Positions 56,598 through 64,000 of a stretch of 64,000 nucleotides of DNA are shown in pieces. The position numbers were made by a program, and so were the translations under genes. The DNA is taken from assembly GCF_041346945.1 (NCBI RefSeq), contig NZ_CP166850.1, positions 806,001 to 870,000 on the forward strand. The letters run 5' to 3'. Source of the stretch: Amycolatopsis sp. cg9 (GTDB lineage: Bacteria > Actinomycetota > Actinomycetes > Mycobacteriales > Pseudonocardiaceae). The notes under the pieces were generated by a model, which worked only from the letters and a program-made list of their open reading frames with translations, searched no databases and was not told the DNA's origin. Numbering within the stretch: position 1 is the first letter of the stretch; each line of letters starts with the position of its first letter.

Positions 56598-56882
56598 CTA
56601 TTCGCCCGCGGCGGGCGCCGTGTCTTCCGTCTCGGTCGACGCCGGGACGACGAGCGGCCGCACCTTCGCCCAGATGATGAAGAGCGCGGACACGACCAGC
56701 ATGCCGATCCCGGCCCACAGGTTGATGTTGACGCCGGCCGCCTTCTGGATCTCCGCGTCGGAGGTGAAGCCGATGCCCATCACCGTCAGGATCACGCCGT
56801 ACACGCCGATCAGCAGGGCGATGATCAGCCGGATGTCGAAGGCGCCCGCCTTGTGCGGCCGTGCGCCGGACTCGGTAGCCAT
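56598..56882 (-). CDS. Small two-span membrane protein
   Basis: A 94-residue protein with two helices (about 18-38 and 53-73) and an acidic end. It follows the symporter by 10 bp and is probably its partner, as small membrane proteins accompany many SSS-type carriers. No family named. Confidence 0.7.
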   Translation of the reverse strand: MATESGARPHKAGAFDIRLIIALLIGVYGVILTVMGIGFTSDAEIQKAAGVNINLWAGIGMLVVSALFIIWAKVRPLVVPASTETEDTAPAAGE

Positions 56883-56892
56883 GCGTGCCTCC

Positions 56893-58590
56893 CTAGAAGA
56901 TGACGTTGAGGGCGATGGTCAGGATGAGCACGATGCCCGCGAGCAGGCCCGGCTTGCGGTACCAGCCCGCGTTCTCGCCGGTGTCGTCGTGCTTGAGCGA
57001 GTCGCGCGGGGTGAGCGAGTAGACCAGCCCGACGAGCTCCTCGTCCGGCTTCGGCTTGGTGGCCAGCGACACCACGACGCTCGCGACGATGTCGACGACG
57101 AACGCGGTCCCGGCGGCGACGAAGCTGATGCCCTGGCCGGTCAGGCCCAGCACCCCGGCCTGCGAGAGGCCCCACACCGTGATCGCCGACGCGGTACCGA
57201 GCACGAGGCCCAGCCAGCCGGCGTGCGGCGTCATCCGCTTCCAGAACATGCCGAGGATGAACGTCGCGAACAGCGGCGCGTTGAAGAACGAGAACAGGTC
57301 CTGCAGGTAGTTCAGGATGTTGCCGGAGTTCGACGCGATGAACGCGGTGCCGATCGCGAGGATCGTGCCGCCCGAGGTCACCACGCGGCCCAGGTTCAGG
57401 TAGTAGTGGTCCGGCTTGTCCTTCTTCACGTACGTCTGCCAGATGTCGTACGTGAACACGGTGTTGAACGAGCTCAGGTTCGCCGCCATGCCCGCCATGA
57501 ACGAGGCCAGCAGGCCGGCGATGGCGATGCCGAGCATGCCGTTCGGGAGCAGGTCGCGCATCAGCAGCAGGAGGGCGTTGTTGAACGTGACGCCGCTTTC
57601 GGCCTTGCCGCCGTCGAGCAGCACCTGCTTGTCCTTGACGTACTCGGACACGCTGACCGCGGCGATCATGCCGGGGATGATGACGATGAACGGGACCAGC
57701 ATCTTCGGGAAGGCGCCGATGATCGGCGTCCGGCGGGCGGCGGACATGCTCTTCGACGCCATCGCGCGCTGGACCTCGACGAAGTTCGTCGTCCAGTAGC
57801 CGAAGGAGAGGACGAAGCCGAGACCGAACACGATGCCCAGCACCGAAAGGATGCTGTTGCCGAAGCCGGTCAAGTTGTCGCCGGGCCAGGAGTGCAGCTG
57901 CGCGTCCCCGCCGGGGCTGTTGGTGACCTTGTCGACCAGGCCCTGCCAGCCGCCGACCTTGACCAGGCCGATGATCGTCAGCGGCACCAGCGCGATGACG
58001 ATCACGAAGAACTGCAGGACCTCGTTGTAGATGGCCGCGGACAGGCCGCCGAGCGCGGTGTAGGAGAGCACGATCGCGGCGGCGACGATGATCGACACCC
58101 AGAGCGGCCAGCCGAGCAGCAGGTTCACGACGCTGGCCAGCAGGAACAGGTTCGCGCCCGCGATCAGGATCTGAGCGGCGGCGAAGCTGATGCCGTTGAC
58201 CAGGTGGGCCGGCTTGCCGAAGCGCCGGCGCATGAACTCGGGGACGCTGCGAACCTTGGAGCCGTAGTAGAACGGCATCATCACGATGCCGAGGAACAGC
58301 ATCGCCGGGATGGCGCCGATCCAGAAGTAGTGGACGGTCGGCAGGCCGTACTGGGCGCCGTTGGCCGACATGCCCATGACCTCGACCGCGCCGAGGTTCG
58401 CCGAAATGAACGCCAGGCCGGTGACCCAGGCGGGCAGCGACCGGCCGGACAGGAAGAAGTCGAGGCTGCTGGAGACCTGCCGCCGCGCCAGGTACCCGAT
58501 GCCGAGCACCAGCACGAAGTAGAACGCCAGCTCGATGTAGTCGATCGCGCTCGCGTCGAGTCGCAGGTTCGCATCGGCTAGGACGAGCAC
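56893..58590 (-). CDS. Solute:sodium symporter (SSS family)
   Basis: A 565-residue, about 14-helix symporter. SSS marks include SSSLDFFLSGRSLPAWVTGL near the N-terminus and GLSAAIYNEVLQFFVIV. Substrate could be a sugar, myo-inositol, acetate or other organic acid. The GTG at 58590 has GGGAGG 8 nt upstream; the GTG at 58599 overlaps that site and is less likely. Transcribed with the small membrane protein. Confidence 0.92.
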   Translation of the reverse strand: MLVLADANLRLDASAIDYIELAFYFVLVLGIGYLARRQVSSSLDFFLSGRSLPAWVTGLAFISANLGAVEVMGMSANGAQYGLPTVHYFWIGAIPAMLFLGIVMMPFYYGSKVRSVPEFMRRRFGKPAHLVNGISFAAAQILIAGANLFLLASVVNLLLGWPLWVSIIVAAAIVLSYTALGGLSAAIYNEVLQFFVIVIALVPLTIIGLVKVGGWQGLVDKVTNSPGGDAQLHSWPGDNLTGFGNSILSVLGIVFGLGFVLSFGYWTTNFVEVQRAMASKSMSAARRTPIIGAFPKMLVPFIVIIPGMIAAVSVSEYVKDKQVLLDGGKAESGVTFNNALLLLMRDLLPNGMLGIAIAGLLASFMAGMAANLSSFNTVFTYDIWQTYVKKDKPDHYYLNLGRVVTSGGTILAIGTAFIASNSGNILNYLQDLFSFFNAPLFATFILGMFWKRMTPHAGWLGLVLGTASAITVWGLSQAGVLGLTGQGISFVAAGTAFVVDIVASVVVSLATKPKPDEELVGLVYSLTPRDSLKHDDTGENAGWYRKPGLLAGIVLILTIALNVIF

Positions 58591-58788
58591 CCGACCCACC
58601 TCCCGGCAGTACCTCTTGAATTGGACAATATCCGACAGGAATCACCATCGTCCCGTCGGATCCGGACAGTACTGCATGGATTCAGGGTCGGCACGCTGAC
58701 CTGTCCAAAGTGGCCGGAGGGCGCGCCTCCCCCGGCATCTACCAGGGGAAACGCGCCCTCGTTTGCGCGCCGCGGGAGCGGCAGCCGA
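58591..58788. other. Intergenic promoter region of symporter
   Basis: This 198-bp gap contains a less GC-rich stretch (58616-58640; TTGAATTGGACAATATCC) suited to the symporter promoter on the minus strand. No gene is seen. Confidence 0.4.
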
Positions 58789-59565
58789 TCACCGGTCGGT
58801 CGGGACGGCGATCTCACCTTCTTCGTCGATCAGCCGCGCCAGCACGGCGTCGGGCAGGTAGGTCCGGTGCGGGTAGCCCGGGCCCCAGGAGTTGAGGATC
58901 GGCACGGCGCCGAGCTCGTCGGCACGCGGGTTGCCGAGCACGGCGTGCACGTCGTCGACCGACTTGGCCCAGCGGAACGCCTTGATGCCCTGCTTGGCTT
59001 CCGGCGCGTACTGCTCGCGCTTCTGCCAGTCGTCGCTGCCGTAGGAGTCGTCCCACAGGACGTGCCCGGCTTCCGCGAGCACCTCGGCCGCGGCGCGGAC
59101 GGACGTGCCGTTGTCGTCGCCGGGGTTGGTCTCGGGCCACTCGTCGCGCTTCTTGGCCGAGTCCCACAGCCAGCGGGCGGCGTACTCGCTGCCGTTGAAG
59201 ATCGACATGCACCGCGACCACCCGAACCCGACGCAGGCGCCTTCGCGGCCCTGGTCGTAGAACGCGTACCAGGCGTCGGTGTCCGGCGTCCCGCCCGGTT
59301 CGAGGCACACGCAGTGCCCGCCGCGGACCCGGCCGAGCTTCTTGTCGCCGGCCTTCGCGATGAAGAACTCGCCGGAGGTCTCGTCCTGCTCGGGCTCGTC
59401 GAACGCGGAGTACCAGTTGACCCCGATCACGACCGGCGCCCGGGTCGGCCGGTCGTCGTCGGCGAGCGCGGACAGCGGATACCTTTCCACGTGCCGCCAG
59501 TCGTCCGGAATGAACCGCCCCAGCCGCGGGTCGGCCGGATCGGAACCGAGTGGGCGATAACGCAT
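58789..59565 (-). CDS. Papain-like C1 peptidase with rearranged catalytic order
   Basis: A 258-residue protein with all papain-type pieces, but out of order. In normal C1 peptidases the Cys block comes first, then His, then Asn. Here the His strand (PVVIGVNWYSAFD...RGGHCVC, H84) precedes the Cys block (DQGREGACVGFGW, Q105 and C111), and the Asn motif NSWGPGY (N225) and a LIDEEGEIAV ending close the chain. The fragments fit actinobacterial and phage C1-type proteins well. No signal peptide. ATG at 59565 has a GGAGGAGGAAG ribosome site. Flanked by gene-poor DNA. Confidence 0.72.
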   Translation of the reverse strand: MRYRPLGSDPADPRLGRFIPDDWRHVERYPLSALADDDRPTRAPVVIGVNWYSAFDEPEQDETSGEFFIAKAGDKKLGRVRGGHCVCLEPGGTPDTDAWYAFYDQGREGACVGFGWSRCMSIFNGSEYAARWLWDSAKKRDEWPETNPGDDNGTSVRAAAEVLAEAGHVLWDDSYGSDDWQKREQYAPEAKQGIKAFRWAKSVDDVHAVLGNPRADELGAVPILNSWGPGYPHRTYLPDAVLARLIDEEGEIAVPTDR

Positions 59566-59980
59566 GACTTCCTCCTCCGTGCAGGCGAAAACGCGCGCAC
59601 ACCGGCCGGCTGGCGTGCGCACACCGAGCTCGAAGGCGGACTGAAACGTTGGCACGACGAAGAAAGACGGCCGAGCGCACCACCCTCCGGCCACACCGGA
59701 CGCACCGGCGGAACCCCTCGAATCGAGTGTGCCACGAGCACGCGGAATAAGATCCCGGACTCACCCGAACAGCGCAGGAATCCCGCGAAAAAAGACCAGG
59801 TCACAGCGCCGCGACCGATCACGTCAATGATTTCCTTGCGGAGTAATCGAGCCGGAATCAGATACCGGAATTCGGCATCGATCCGGTATCGGCGCGGAGA
59901 ACGATTACCGCACGGGCGCGTAACGGCGAAGCACCCCCCGGCGACTCCGTCTGCCGTAGCCGCAGCCGAAGGGAGCCCGG
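59566..59980. other. Intergenic region without a recognised gene
   Basis: 415 bp between the peptidase start and the next plus-strand gene. The first 150 bp hold the peptidase promoter region; 59740-59900 is less GC-rich (runs such as GCGAAAAAAG). No repeats, RNA or credible small gene were found. Confidence 0.4.
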
Positions 59981-60673
59981 ATGCCACCGTGGGCCGTAGT
60001 CGTAGTCCTCCTCGCGATCTTCGCCGGGGCAGTGGGCGTGAAGGTGACGCGTTCCGCGACGCTGGCGGGCGCGGACCTCGAAGAGGGGGTCATCGCGGCC
60101 TTCGAAGACCTGCGGCTGACCGCGACCGCCGTCGTCGAAGGCACCGGTGGCCGCGCGCTGCGCTACCCGGTGGCGGGCCTGTCCGCGCGAGTCGAGATCC
60201 GGAGCGCCGAACACAGCCGGGTCACCGTGCCGAGGGTGCTGCTGCTCGGGCTCCTGGCGCTGGCCGTCAAGAAACGGGGCTACGAGAGCGAAGCCCACCT
60301 CGTCGTCGAAGGCCCCGGGATGACGGTCGAACGGGCGGTCAGCCTCCGGAAGCGCCCGGACGCGGCCGCGGCGGGCCGGGAGTTCGCCGCGCGGCTGAAC
60401 CAGCTCGGCGGGCAGCCCGGCGCCGGTGACACCACGCGTTCCGGGCCGCCGGACGACCGCGAACGGTTCGACGTCGCGCTGCTCGACGCCGGTGCGCGCC
60501 AGGTCGAGGTCGTCCGGGTGGTCCGCCGTCTCGTGCGGGGCATCGGCTTGCTCGACGCCAAGGAACTGGTCACCGGCACTCCGTCGATCCTGCTGGAGCA
60601 GGTGCCGGAGCCCCAGGCCGAAGCGGCCCGTGACGAGCTCGAGAAGGCCGGGGCCGCCGTCGAACTGCTGTGA
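59981..60673 (+). CDS. Membrane-anchored protein with ribosomal L7/L12 C-terminal-like domain
   Basis: A 230-residue protein. An N-terminal hydrophobic segment (about 3-20) anchors it; a second hydrophobic stretch lies near 88-96. The last ~68 residues (FDVALLDAGARQVEVVRVVR...LLDAKELVTGTPSILLEQ...ELEKAGAAVELL) match the L7/L12 CTD pattern of FDVxL-x-x-AG, VVR, LDAKELV and EKAGA-x-VEL. L7/L12 CTDs recruit translation factors; here the role is unknown. AAGGGAG precedes the ATG. Confidence 0.75.
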   Translation: MPPWAVVVVLLAIFAGAVGVKVTRSATLAGADLEEGVIAAFEDLRLTATAVVEGTGGRALRYPVAGLSARVEIRSAEHSRVTVPRVLLLGLLALAVKKRGYESEAHLVVEGPGMTVERAVSLRKRPDAAAAGREFAARLNQLGGQPGAGDTTRSGPPDDRERFDVALLDAGARQVEVVRVVRRLVRGIGLLDAKELVTGTPSILLEQVPEPQAEAARDELEKAGAAVELL

Positions 60674-60675
60674 GC

Positions 60676-60882
60676 TCAGCTCTCCACGCGGCGGAAGCGC
60701 GGCACCGGGCCACCGTCCGTCGGTACCGTCTCGGTGAACATCGCCTTCGGGCGCACCCACAGCCCGCGCTCGCCGTACAGCGCCCGGTACACCACGAGCT
60801 CTTCCTCGGTCTCGCTGTGCCGGGCCACGCCGAGCACCTCGTACTCCCCGCCCTTGTAGTGGACGTACCGCCCGGGGAGCAC
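60676..60882 (-). CDS. DUF1653 family protein
   Basis: A 68-residue protein of the small DUF1653 family (GRYVHYKGGEYEVLGVARHSETEE, then VVYRALYG and RPKAMF). Function unknown. The GTG overlaps nothing; it begins one base after the nucS stop on the same strand and is probably cotranscribed. Confidence 0.93.
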   Translation of the reverse strand: MLPGRYVHYKGGEYEVLGVARHSETEEELVVYRALYGERGLWVRPKAMFTETVPTDGGPVPRFRRVES

Positions 60883-60883
60883 C

Positions 60884-61543
60884 TCAGAACAGCCTGAACT
60901 CGTCGGACTCGATGCCGCGCAGCTCGTCGTAGTCCAGGGTCAGGCACCGGATGCCGCGGTCCTCCGCCAGGGTCCGGGCCTGCGGCTTGATGATCTGGGC
61001 CGCGAACACGCCCTGCACCGGGGCCAGCAGCGGGTCGCGGTTGAGCAGCTCCAGGTAGCGCGTCAGCTGCTCGACGCCGTCGATTTCGCCGCGGCGCTTG
61101 ATCTCCACCGCCACCGAACGGCCGTCGGCGTCGCGGGCCATGATGTCGACCGGGCCGATCGCCGTCGGGAATTCGCGGCGGACCAGGGTGTAGCCGTCGC
61201 CGAGGGTCTTGATGTGCTCGGCCAGCAGTTCCTGCAGGTGTGCCTCGACGCCGTCCTTCTGCAGGCCCGGTTCCGCGCCGAGGGCCTGGGTGTAGTCGTG
61301 GAAGACCTCGTCGATCGAGATCACCAGCTTCTCGCCCTGCTTGTTCTCGACGATCCAGAGCTTGCCGTCCTCGATCAGCCAGCAGGGTGGGCTCATCCAG
61401 TTCAACGGCTTGTACGCGCGGTCGTCGGAGTGGACCGACACCGAGCCGTCGGACTTCGCGAGCAGCAGGCGGGTGGCCATCGGCAGGTGGGCGGTGAGCC
61501 GGCCGGCGTAGTCGACCTGGCACCGCGCGATCACGAGACGCAC
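60884..61543 (-). CDS. nucS: Mismatch-specific endonuclease NucS/EndoMS
   Basis: A 219-residue nuclease. Catalytic residues D133, E147 and K149 (GPVDIMARD...VAVEIKRRG) have the exact spacing of characterised NucS enzymes. NucS cleaves mismatched DNA and replaces MutS/MutL repair in actinobacteria. GTG start at 61543; no Shine-Dalgarno is visible. A sliding-clamp-binding tail would be expected at the C-terminal SDEFRLF end. Confidence 0.96.
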   Translation of the reverse strand: MRLVIARCQVDYAGRLTAHLPMATRLLLAKSDGSVSVHSDDRAYKPLNWMSPPCWLIEDGKLWIVENKQGEKLVISIDEVFHDYTQALGAEPGLQKDGVEAHLQELLAEHIKTLGDGYTLVRREFPTAIGPVDIMARDADGRSVAVEIKRRGEIDGVEQLTRYLELLNRDPLLAPVQGVFAAQIIKPQARTLAEDRGIRCLTLDYDELRGIESDEFRLF

Positions 61544-61567
61544 CCGAGGAGGGTAGGACAGGTCCGG

Positions 61568-61573
61568 GATACT
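61568..61573 (+). promoter_or_regulatory. -10 element, probable leaderless start for Nudix gene
   Basis: GATACT ends 6 nt before the GTG at 61580. Confidence 0.45.
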
Positions 61574-61579
61574 GGGCGG

Positions 61580-62125
61580 GTGGACCCCATTCAGCGTGTC
61601 GCGTCCCGCGAGGTGTACCGGAACAACTGGATGACCGTGCGGGAGGACGAAATCCGCCGCCCGGACGGCTCGCCGGGCATCTTCGGCGTGATCGACAAAC
61701 CCGCGTACGCGCTCGTCATCCCCCAGGACGGCGACCGGTTCCGGCTGGTCGAGCAGTTCCGCTACCCGGTCGGCGAGCGCCGCTGGGAGTTCCCGCAGGG
61801 CACCGCGCCCGACCGGGCCGACGTGCCGCCCGCCGAGCTCGCCGCGCGCGAGCTGCGCGAGGAAACCGGGCTGCGGGCCGGTTCGATGGTCGTGCTCGGC
61901 AAGCTCGACGTCGCGCCCGGCATGAGCAGCCAGCGCGGCTGGGTGTTCCTCGCCACGGACATCACCGAGGGCGAACCCGAGCGCGAGCTCGAAGAGCAGG
62001 ACATGCGCAGCGCGTGGTTCCCGCGCGCCGACGTCGAGAAGATGATCCTCGCCGGGGAGATCACCGACGCGCAATCGGTCGCCGCGTGGGCCCAGCTCAT
62101 GCTGTACGAGCGGCTCCGGCCTTGA
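61580..62125 (+). CDS. Nudix hydrolase, ADP-ribose pyrophosphatase-like
   Basis: A 181-residue Nudix enzyme. The box ends [16 protein letters not shown], and [21 protein letters not shown] precedes it as in NudF-type enzymes that hydrolyse ADP-ribose. The loop between the first Gly and the ELA helix is longer than the classical box by about three residues. Divergent from nucS. Confidence 0.88.
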   Translation: MDPIQRVASREVYRNNWMTVREDEIRRPDGSPGIFGVIDKPAYALVIPQDGDRFRLVEQFRYPVGERRWEFPQGTAPDRADVPPAELAARELREETGLRAGSMVVLGKLDVAPGMSSQRGWVFLATDITEGEPERELEEQDMRSAWFPRADVEKMILAGEITDAQSVAAWAQLMLYERLRP

Positions 62126-62561
62126 GCATCCCGCGGATGACGAGGTGGTGGAACGGCTTGATCACCGCGAAGTAGGCCGGTCCGACGCGGTTGTGGAACT
62201 GCACGATCGTGCCGAGCCGGAACCCGCGGGGCACCGCTTCGACCGTCAGGTACCCGGTCAGGTGACTGTCGTCCACGCCCGCGACCAGGTAGCGCTCCGG
62301 ATCCCCGGCGCGGACGGTGAAGAACGCGACCCGGTCGCCGGGCGCGAACCCGACGTCTTCGGGCCGGAGCCGGCCGGTCCGCGGGACCGACGCGGTGTCC
62401 AGCCGCAGGGCCTTGGCGAGCAGGTACCGGACGCCGAAGAGTCCCTTCACCCACCACGGCGACCAGCCGAACACGCCCGCGACGAACTCGCGCAGGCTGT
62501 TGTCGCTCGCGATCTCCTTGAATTCCACGTAGTCGGCGCCGTCGAGAAAAGGCTCGGTCAT
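62097..62561 (-). CDS. DUF2867 family protein
   Basis: A 154-residue protein of the DUF2867 family ([47 protein letters not shown]). A membrane- or lipid-associated role is likely but unproven. The ATG overlaps the TetR stop by 4 nt, so TetR probably regulates it. It converges on the Nudix gene with a 29-bp overlap. Confidence 0.86.
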   Translation of the reverse strand: MTEPFLDGADYVEFKEIASDNSLREFVAGVFGWSPWWVKGLFGVRYLLAKALRLDTASVPRTGRLRPEDVGFAPGDRVAFFTVRAGDPERYLVAGVDDSHLTGYLTVEAVPRGFRLGTIVQFHNRVGPAYFAVIKPFHHLVIRGMLKAGAARTA

Positions 62562-63064
62562 TTCCGTCTCCCCAGAACGAGTTCCAGCGCGCTCTTGAGC
62601 TGACGGCCGGACAGCGGGGGCACGACCTGCCCGGCGCCGACGACCACCAGGTACAGCGCCTGCGCGAGATCGGCGTCGCCGCTGATCTCGGTCAGGTAGG
62701 CCACGCGGGTCCGGTCGACGCGCTCCTGGACCGCCCGCGCTTCGACGTCCTGCAGAGCCCACGCCCGGACGGCGATCTCCAGCTCCGGACCGGGTCCCGG
62801 CGCGAGGACGAGCTTCAGCAGAGCGCCCAGCCGGTCGCCCTCCGCCGCTTCGGCCTGCTCCACGAAGCGGGTCGTGCGTTCGGCCTCGAAGTGCTCCAGC
62901 AGGGCGGTGCGGAAGCCGCCCATGCCCTTGAAGTGGTGGTAGAACGAGCCCTTCGACAGGCCGAGCCGCTCGGCCAGCCGCTCGATCGTCACCGCCGGCG
63001 CGCCCTGCTCCGCCAGCAGCACCAGCCCCGCGTCCAGCCAGTCCCGTTTTCCCGCCATGGCCAT
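62558..63064 (-). CDS. TetR family regulator
   Basis: A 168-residue regulator with the HTH LAEQGAPAVTIERLAERLGLSKGSFYHHF at about 16-45. ATGs at 63064 and 63058 are both possible; the 63064 ATG lies within the operator. It heads a two-gene operon with DUF2867. Confidence 0.9.
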   Translation of the reverse strand: MAMAGKRDWLDAGLVLLAEQGAPAVTIERLAERLGLSKGSFYHHFKGMGGFRTALLEHFEAERTTRFVEQAEAAEGDRLGALLKLVLAPGPGPELEIAVRAWALQDVEARAVQERVDRTRVAYLTEISGDADLAQALYLVVVGAGQVVPPLSGRQLKSALELVLGRRK

Positions 63065-63080
63065 ACCATACCGTATGGTA
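63064..63080. promoter_or_regulatory. Perfect TetR operator
   Basis: TACCATAC-C-GTATGGTA is a perfect 17-bp dyad overlapping the TetR start codon, so it is almost certainly the autoregulatory site. Confidence 0.75.
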
Positions 63081-63096
63081 CGGGGAATGGCCGCGA

Positions 63097-63126
63097 AGCC
63101 CGCACTTTCACGTGAAAGTGCGGGCT
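63097..63126. terminator. Perfect 30-bp palindrome
   Basis: AGCCCGCACTTTCAC meets its exact complement GTGAAAGTGCGGGCT, ending on the first base of the crotonase stop codon triplet. It shares the 22-bp core with 31530-31555 and separates crotonase from TetR. Confidence 0.7.
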
Positions 63127-63899
63127 CAGTCGGGCCAGGAAGGCTTGCGCTTCTCCAGGAACGCCGCCATGCCTTCGCGCGCGCCGGGCAGCTGCGACGC
63201 CGCGGCCATGACCTCCAGCGCGATCGCGTACGCGTCGGCCTCGGGCCGGTCGAGCTGGGCGTAGAGCGTGACCTTGCCCATCGACTTGCTCGCACGGCTG
63301 CCGCGGGTCGCCCGCCCGAGCAGCTCCGCGACGGCGTCGTCGAGCTGCTCGTCCGGGACGACGCGGTTGACCAGGCCCCAGTCGAGCGCGGTGGGCGCGT
63401 CGATGACGTCGCCGGTCAGCGCCAGCTCCATCAGCCGCTTGCGGCCGATGGAGCGCGCCACCGGCACCGCCGGCGTGTGGCAGAACCAGCCGCCCTTGCC
63501 GCCGGGGAGCGCGAAGCCCGCCGATTCGGCGGCCACGGCGAGGTCGCACGACGCCACGAGCTGACAGCCCGCCGCCGTGGCCAGGCCGTGCACCCGCGCG
63601 ATGACGACCTGCGGCACGGACTCCATCGTCTTCATCAGGTCCGTGCACAGCGTCAGCAGCTCGCGCACGCCCATCAGGTCGCGCGCGGCGACGTCGCCGA
63701 AGTCGTGGCCGGCGGAGAACACCGGGCCCGCGCCGGCCAGCACGATGCCGGTCGCGTCGGACGTCCCCGCCTCGTGGAACGCCGCGAGCAGCTCCGCCAG
63801 GTGGTCCGCGGACAGCGAGTTGCGCCGCGCCGCTCGGTTCATCGTGATCGTGACGGTGCCGCCGTCCCGCTTGACCAGGATGTGCTCGTACTCGGTCAT
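63126..63899 (-). CDS. Crotonase-fold protein lacking both catalytic glutamates (ECHDC3-like)
   Basis: A 257-residue enoyl-CoA hydratase/isomerase-family protein. The oxyanion loops (SAGHDF and HGLATAAGCQL) are present, but the two hydratase glutamates are replaced: the usual GGGCE is AAGCQ and the usual QPE is LPG. The HGLATAAGCQLVASCD and GGWFCHTPAVPVAR segments resemble the ECHDC3 group. Hydratase activity is therefore unlikely. ATG overlaps the partial AraC stop. Confidence 0.85.
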   Translation of the reverse strand: MTEYEHILVKRDGGTVTITMNRAARRNSLSADHLAELLAAFHEAGTSDATGIVLAGAGPVFSAGHDFGDVAARDLMGVRELLTLCTDLMKTMESVPQVVIARVHGLATAAGCQLVASCDLAVAAESAGFALPGGKGGWFCHTPAVPVARSIGRKRLMELALTGDVIDAPTALDWGLVNRVVPDEQLDDAVAELLGRATRGSRASKSMGKVTLYAQLDRPEADAYAIALEVMAAASQLPGAREGMAAFLEKRKPSWPD

Positions 63900-64000
63900 G
63901 CCCCGACGGTAACCGTTCGGAATGTGCGCCGGTAGCTGTCCGGCCCGACGCCGACTTCGGCGCGCATCCGGCGTCGCAGGTTCGCCGCCGTGCCCAGGCC
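63896..64000 (-). CDS. C-terminal end of an AraC-type regulator (cut by window edge)
   Basis: The last 34 codons of a minus-strand gene read GLGTAANLRRRMRAEVGVG, then DSYRRTFRTV and a stop at 63896-63898. This is the second HTH helix and tail of an AraC/GlxA-type regulator (compare GTATTLRRHFNRAVG in the gene at 9369). The stop overlaps the crotonase ATG. Confidence 0.75.
   Translation of the reverse strand, partial: GLGTAANLRRRMRAEVGVGPDSYRRTFRTVTVGA

Noticed and set aside
55168..58581. Open frame of over 1,100 codons on the plus strand across dhaK, DUF3558 and symporter genes
   Set aside because: Composition is antisense-like (Asp/Arg/His-rich) and the minus-strand genes are certain.
58600..60000. 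Prophage remnant around the papain-like gene
   Set aside because: No phage structural, integrase or lysis gene is present; only one gene resembles phage-borne homologues.

Overview
The window is a 64 kb piece of a very GC-rich actinomycete chromosome, most likely Amycolatopsis or a close relative in the Pseudonocardiaceae. Evidence is the GC-saturated third codon positions, many GTG and a few TTG starts, actinobacterial hallmark genes (NucS mismatch endonuclease, CysO/Mec/CysM cysteine synthesis, DUF3618, DUF2017, DUF3558, LytR-CpsA-Psr) and a 3-11 kb stretch rich in AraC/TetR regulators and oxidoreductases. There is no integrase, transposase, phage structural gene, CRISPR array or replication origin. 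Most of the window is ordinary chromosome.

Layout. 0-7 kb: a phospholipase A2/acyltransferase membrane fusion, an LCP cell-wall ligase, an XRE regulator and a divergent Baeyer-Villiger-type monooxygenase/TetR pair. 7-15 kb: small conserved proteins, an odd tRNA, a decayed NmrA-family gene, a saccharopine-dehydrogenase-like protein divergent from a GlxA-type regulator, a ProC-like reductase, and an aldo/keto reductase divergent from an AraC regulator. 15.2-18.9 kb: a peroxiredoxin followed 6 nt later by a 1,040-residue NACHT-LRR STAND protein. 18.8-30.9 kb: a block syntenic with Mycobacterium tuberculosis Rv1330c-Rv1341 (rdgB, rph, metallo-hydrolase, murI, rhomboid, cysM, cysO, mec, P1 peptidase, DUF2017, clpS, pncB), interrupted by an arylamine N-acetyltransferase, an Asp/Glu racemase, a second metallo-hydrolase and a PH-like protein.

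30-41 kb: pncB-pncA-KDPG aldolase, a secreted choice-of-anchor-P-like protein, BioY, DinG-type helicase, a twice-frameshifted CHAP/tectonin pseudogene, the serB-PTH2-OsmC operon and ctaD. 41-51 kb: small metabolic enzymes, an orphan opine-dehydrogenase-like gene, a phosphodiesterase, a PLP gamma-lyase divergent from an Lrp regulator, a second Lrp gene, and an LLM oxidoreductase/deaminase/TrmO operon; a gene-free stretch at 43.1-43.66 kb carries degenerate 95-bp tandem repeats. 51-64 kb: a double-length 3-hydroxyacyl-CoA dehydrogenase, PTS-type dihydroxyacetone kinase dhaKLM, a DUF3558 lipoprotein, a solute:sodium symporter with a small membrane partner, a papain-like peptidase whose catalytic blocks are in rearranged order, a membrane-anchored L7/L12-CTD protein, DUF1653, NucS, a Nudix enzyme, DUF2867/TetR, a crotonase lacking both catalytic glutamates and the truncated end of an AraC gene.

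Regulatory architecture is visible. At least thirteen genes have a TANNNT element 5-8 nt before the start codon and, in most of these, no Shine-Dalgarno, which points to leaderless mRNAs. Convergent or spaced genes are separated by near-perfect inverted repeats; two of them share a 22-bp palindromic core 31.5 kb apart. Perfect or near-perfect dyads suggest operators for three TetR-type controls and two AraC-type controls.

The best candidates for something new are the rearranged papain-like peptidase, the NACHT-LRR protein next to a peroxiredoxin, the PLA2-acyltransferase-DUF4383 fusion and the UAG-anticodon tRNA that lacks a leucine-type variable arm. All function assignments come from reading motifs by eye; no database search was run.
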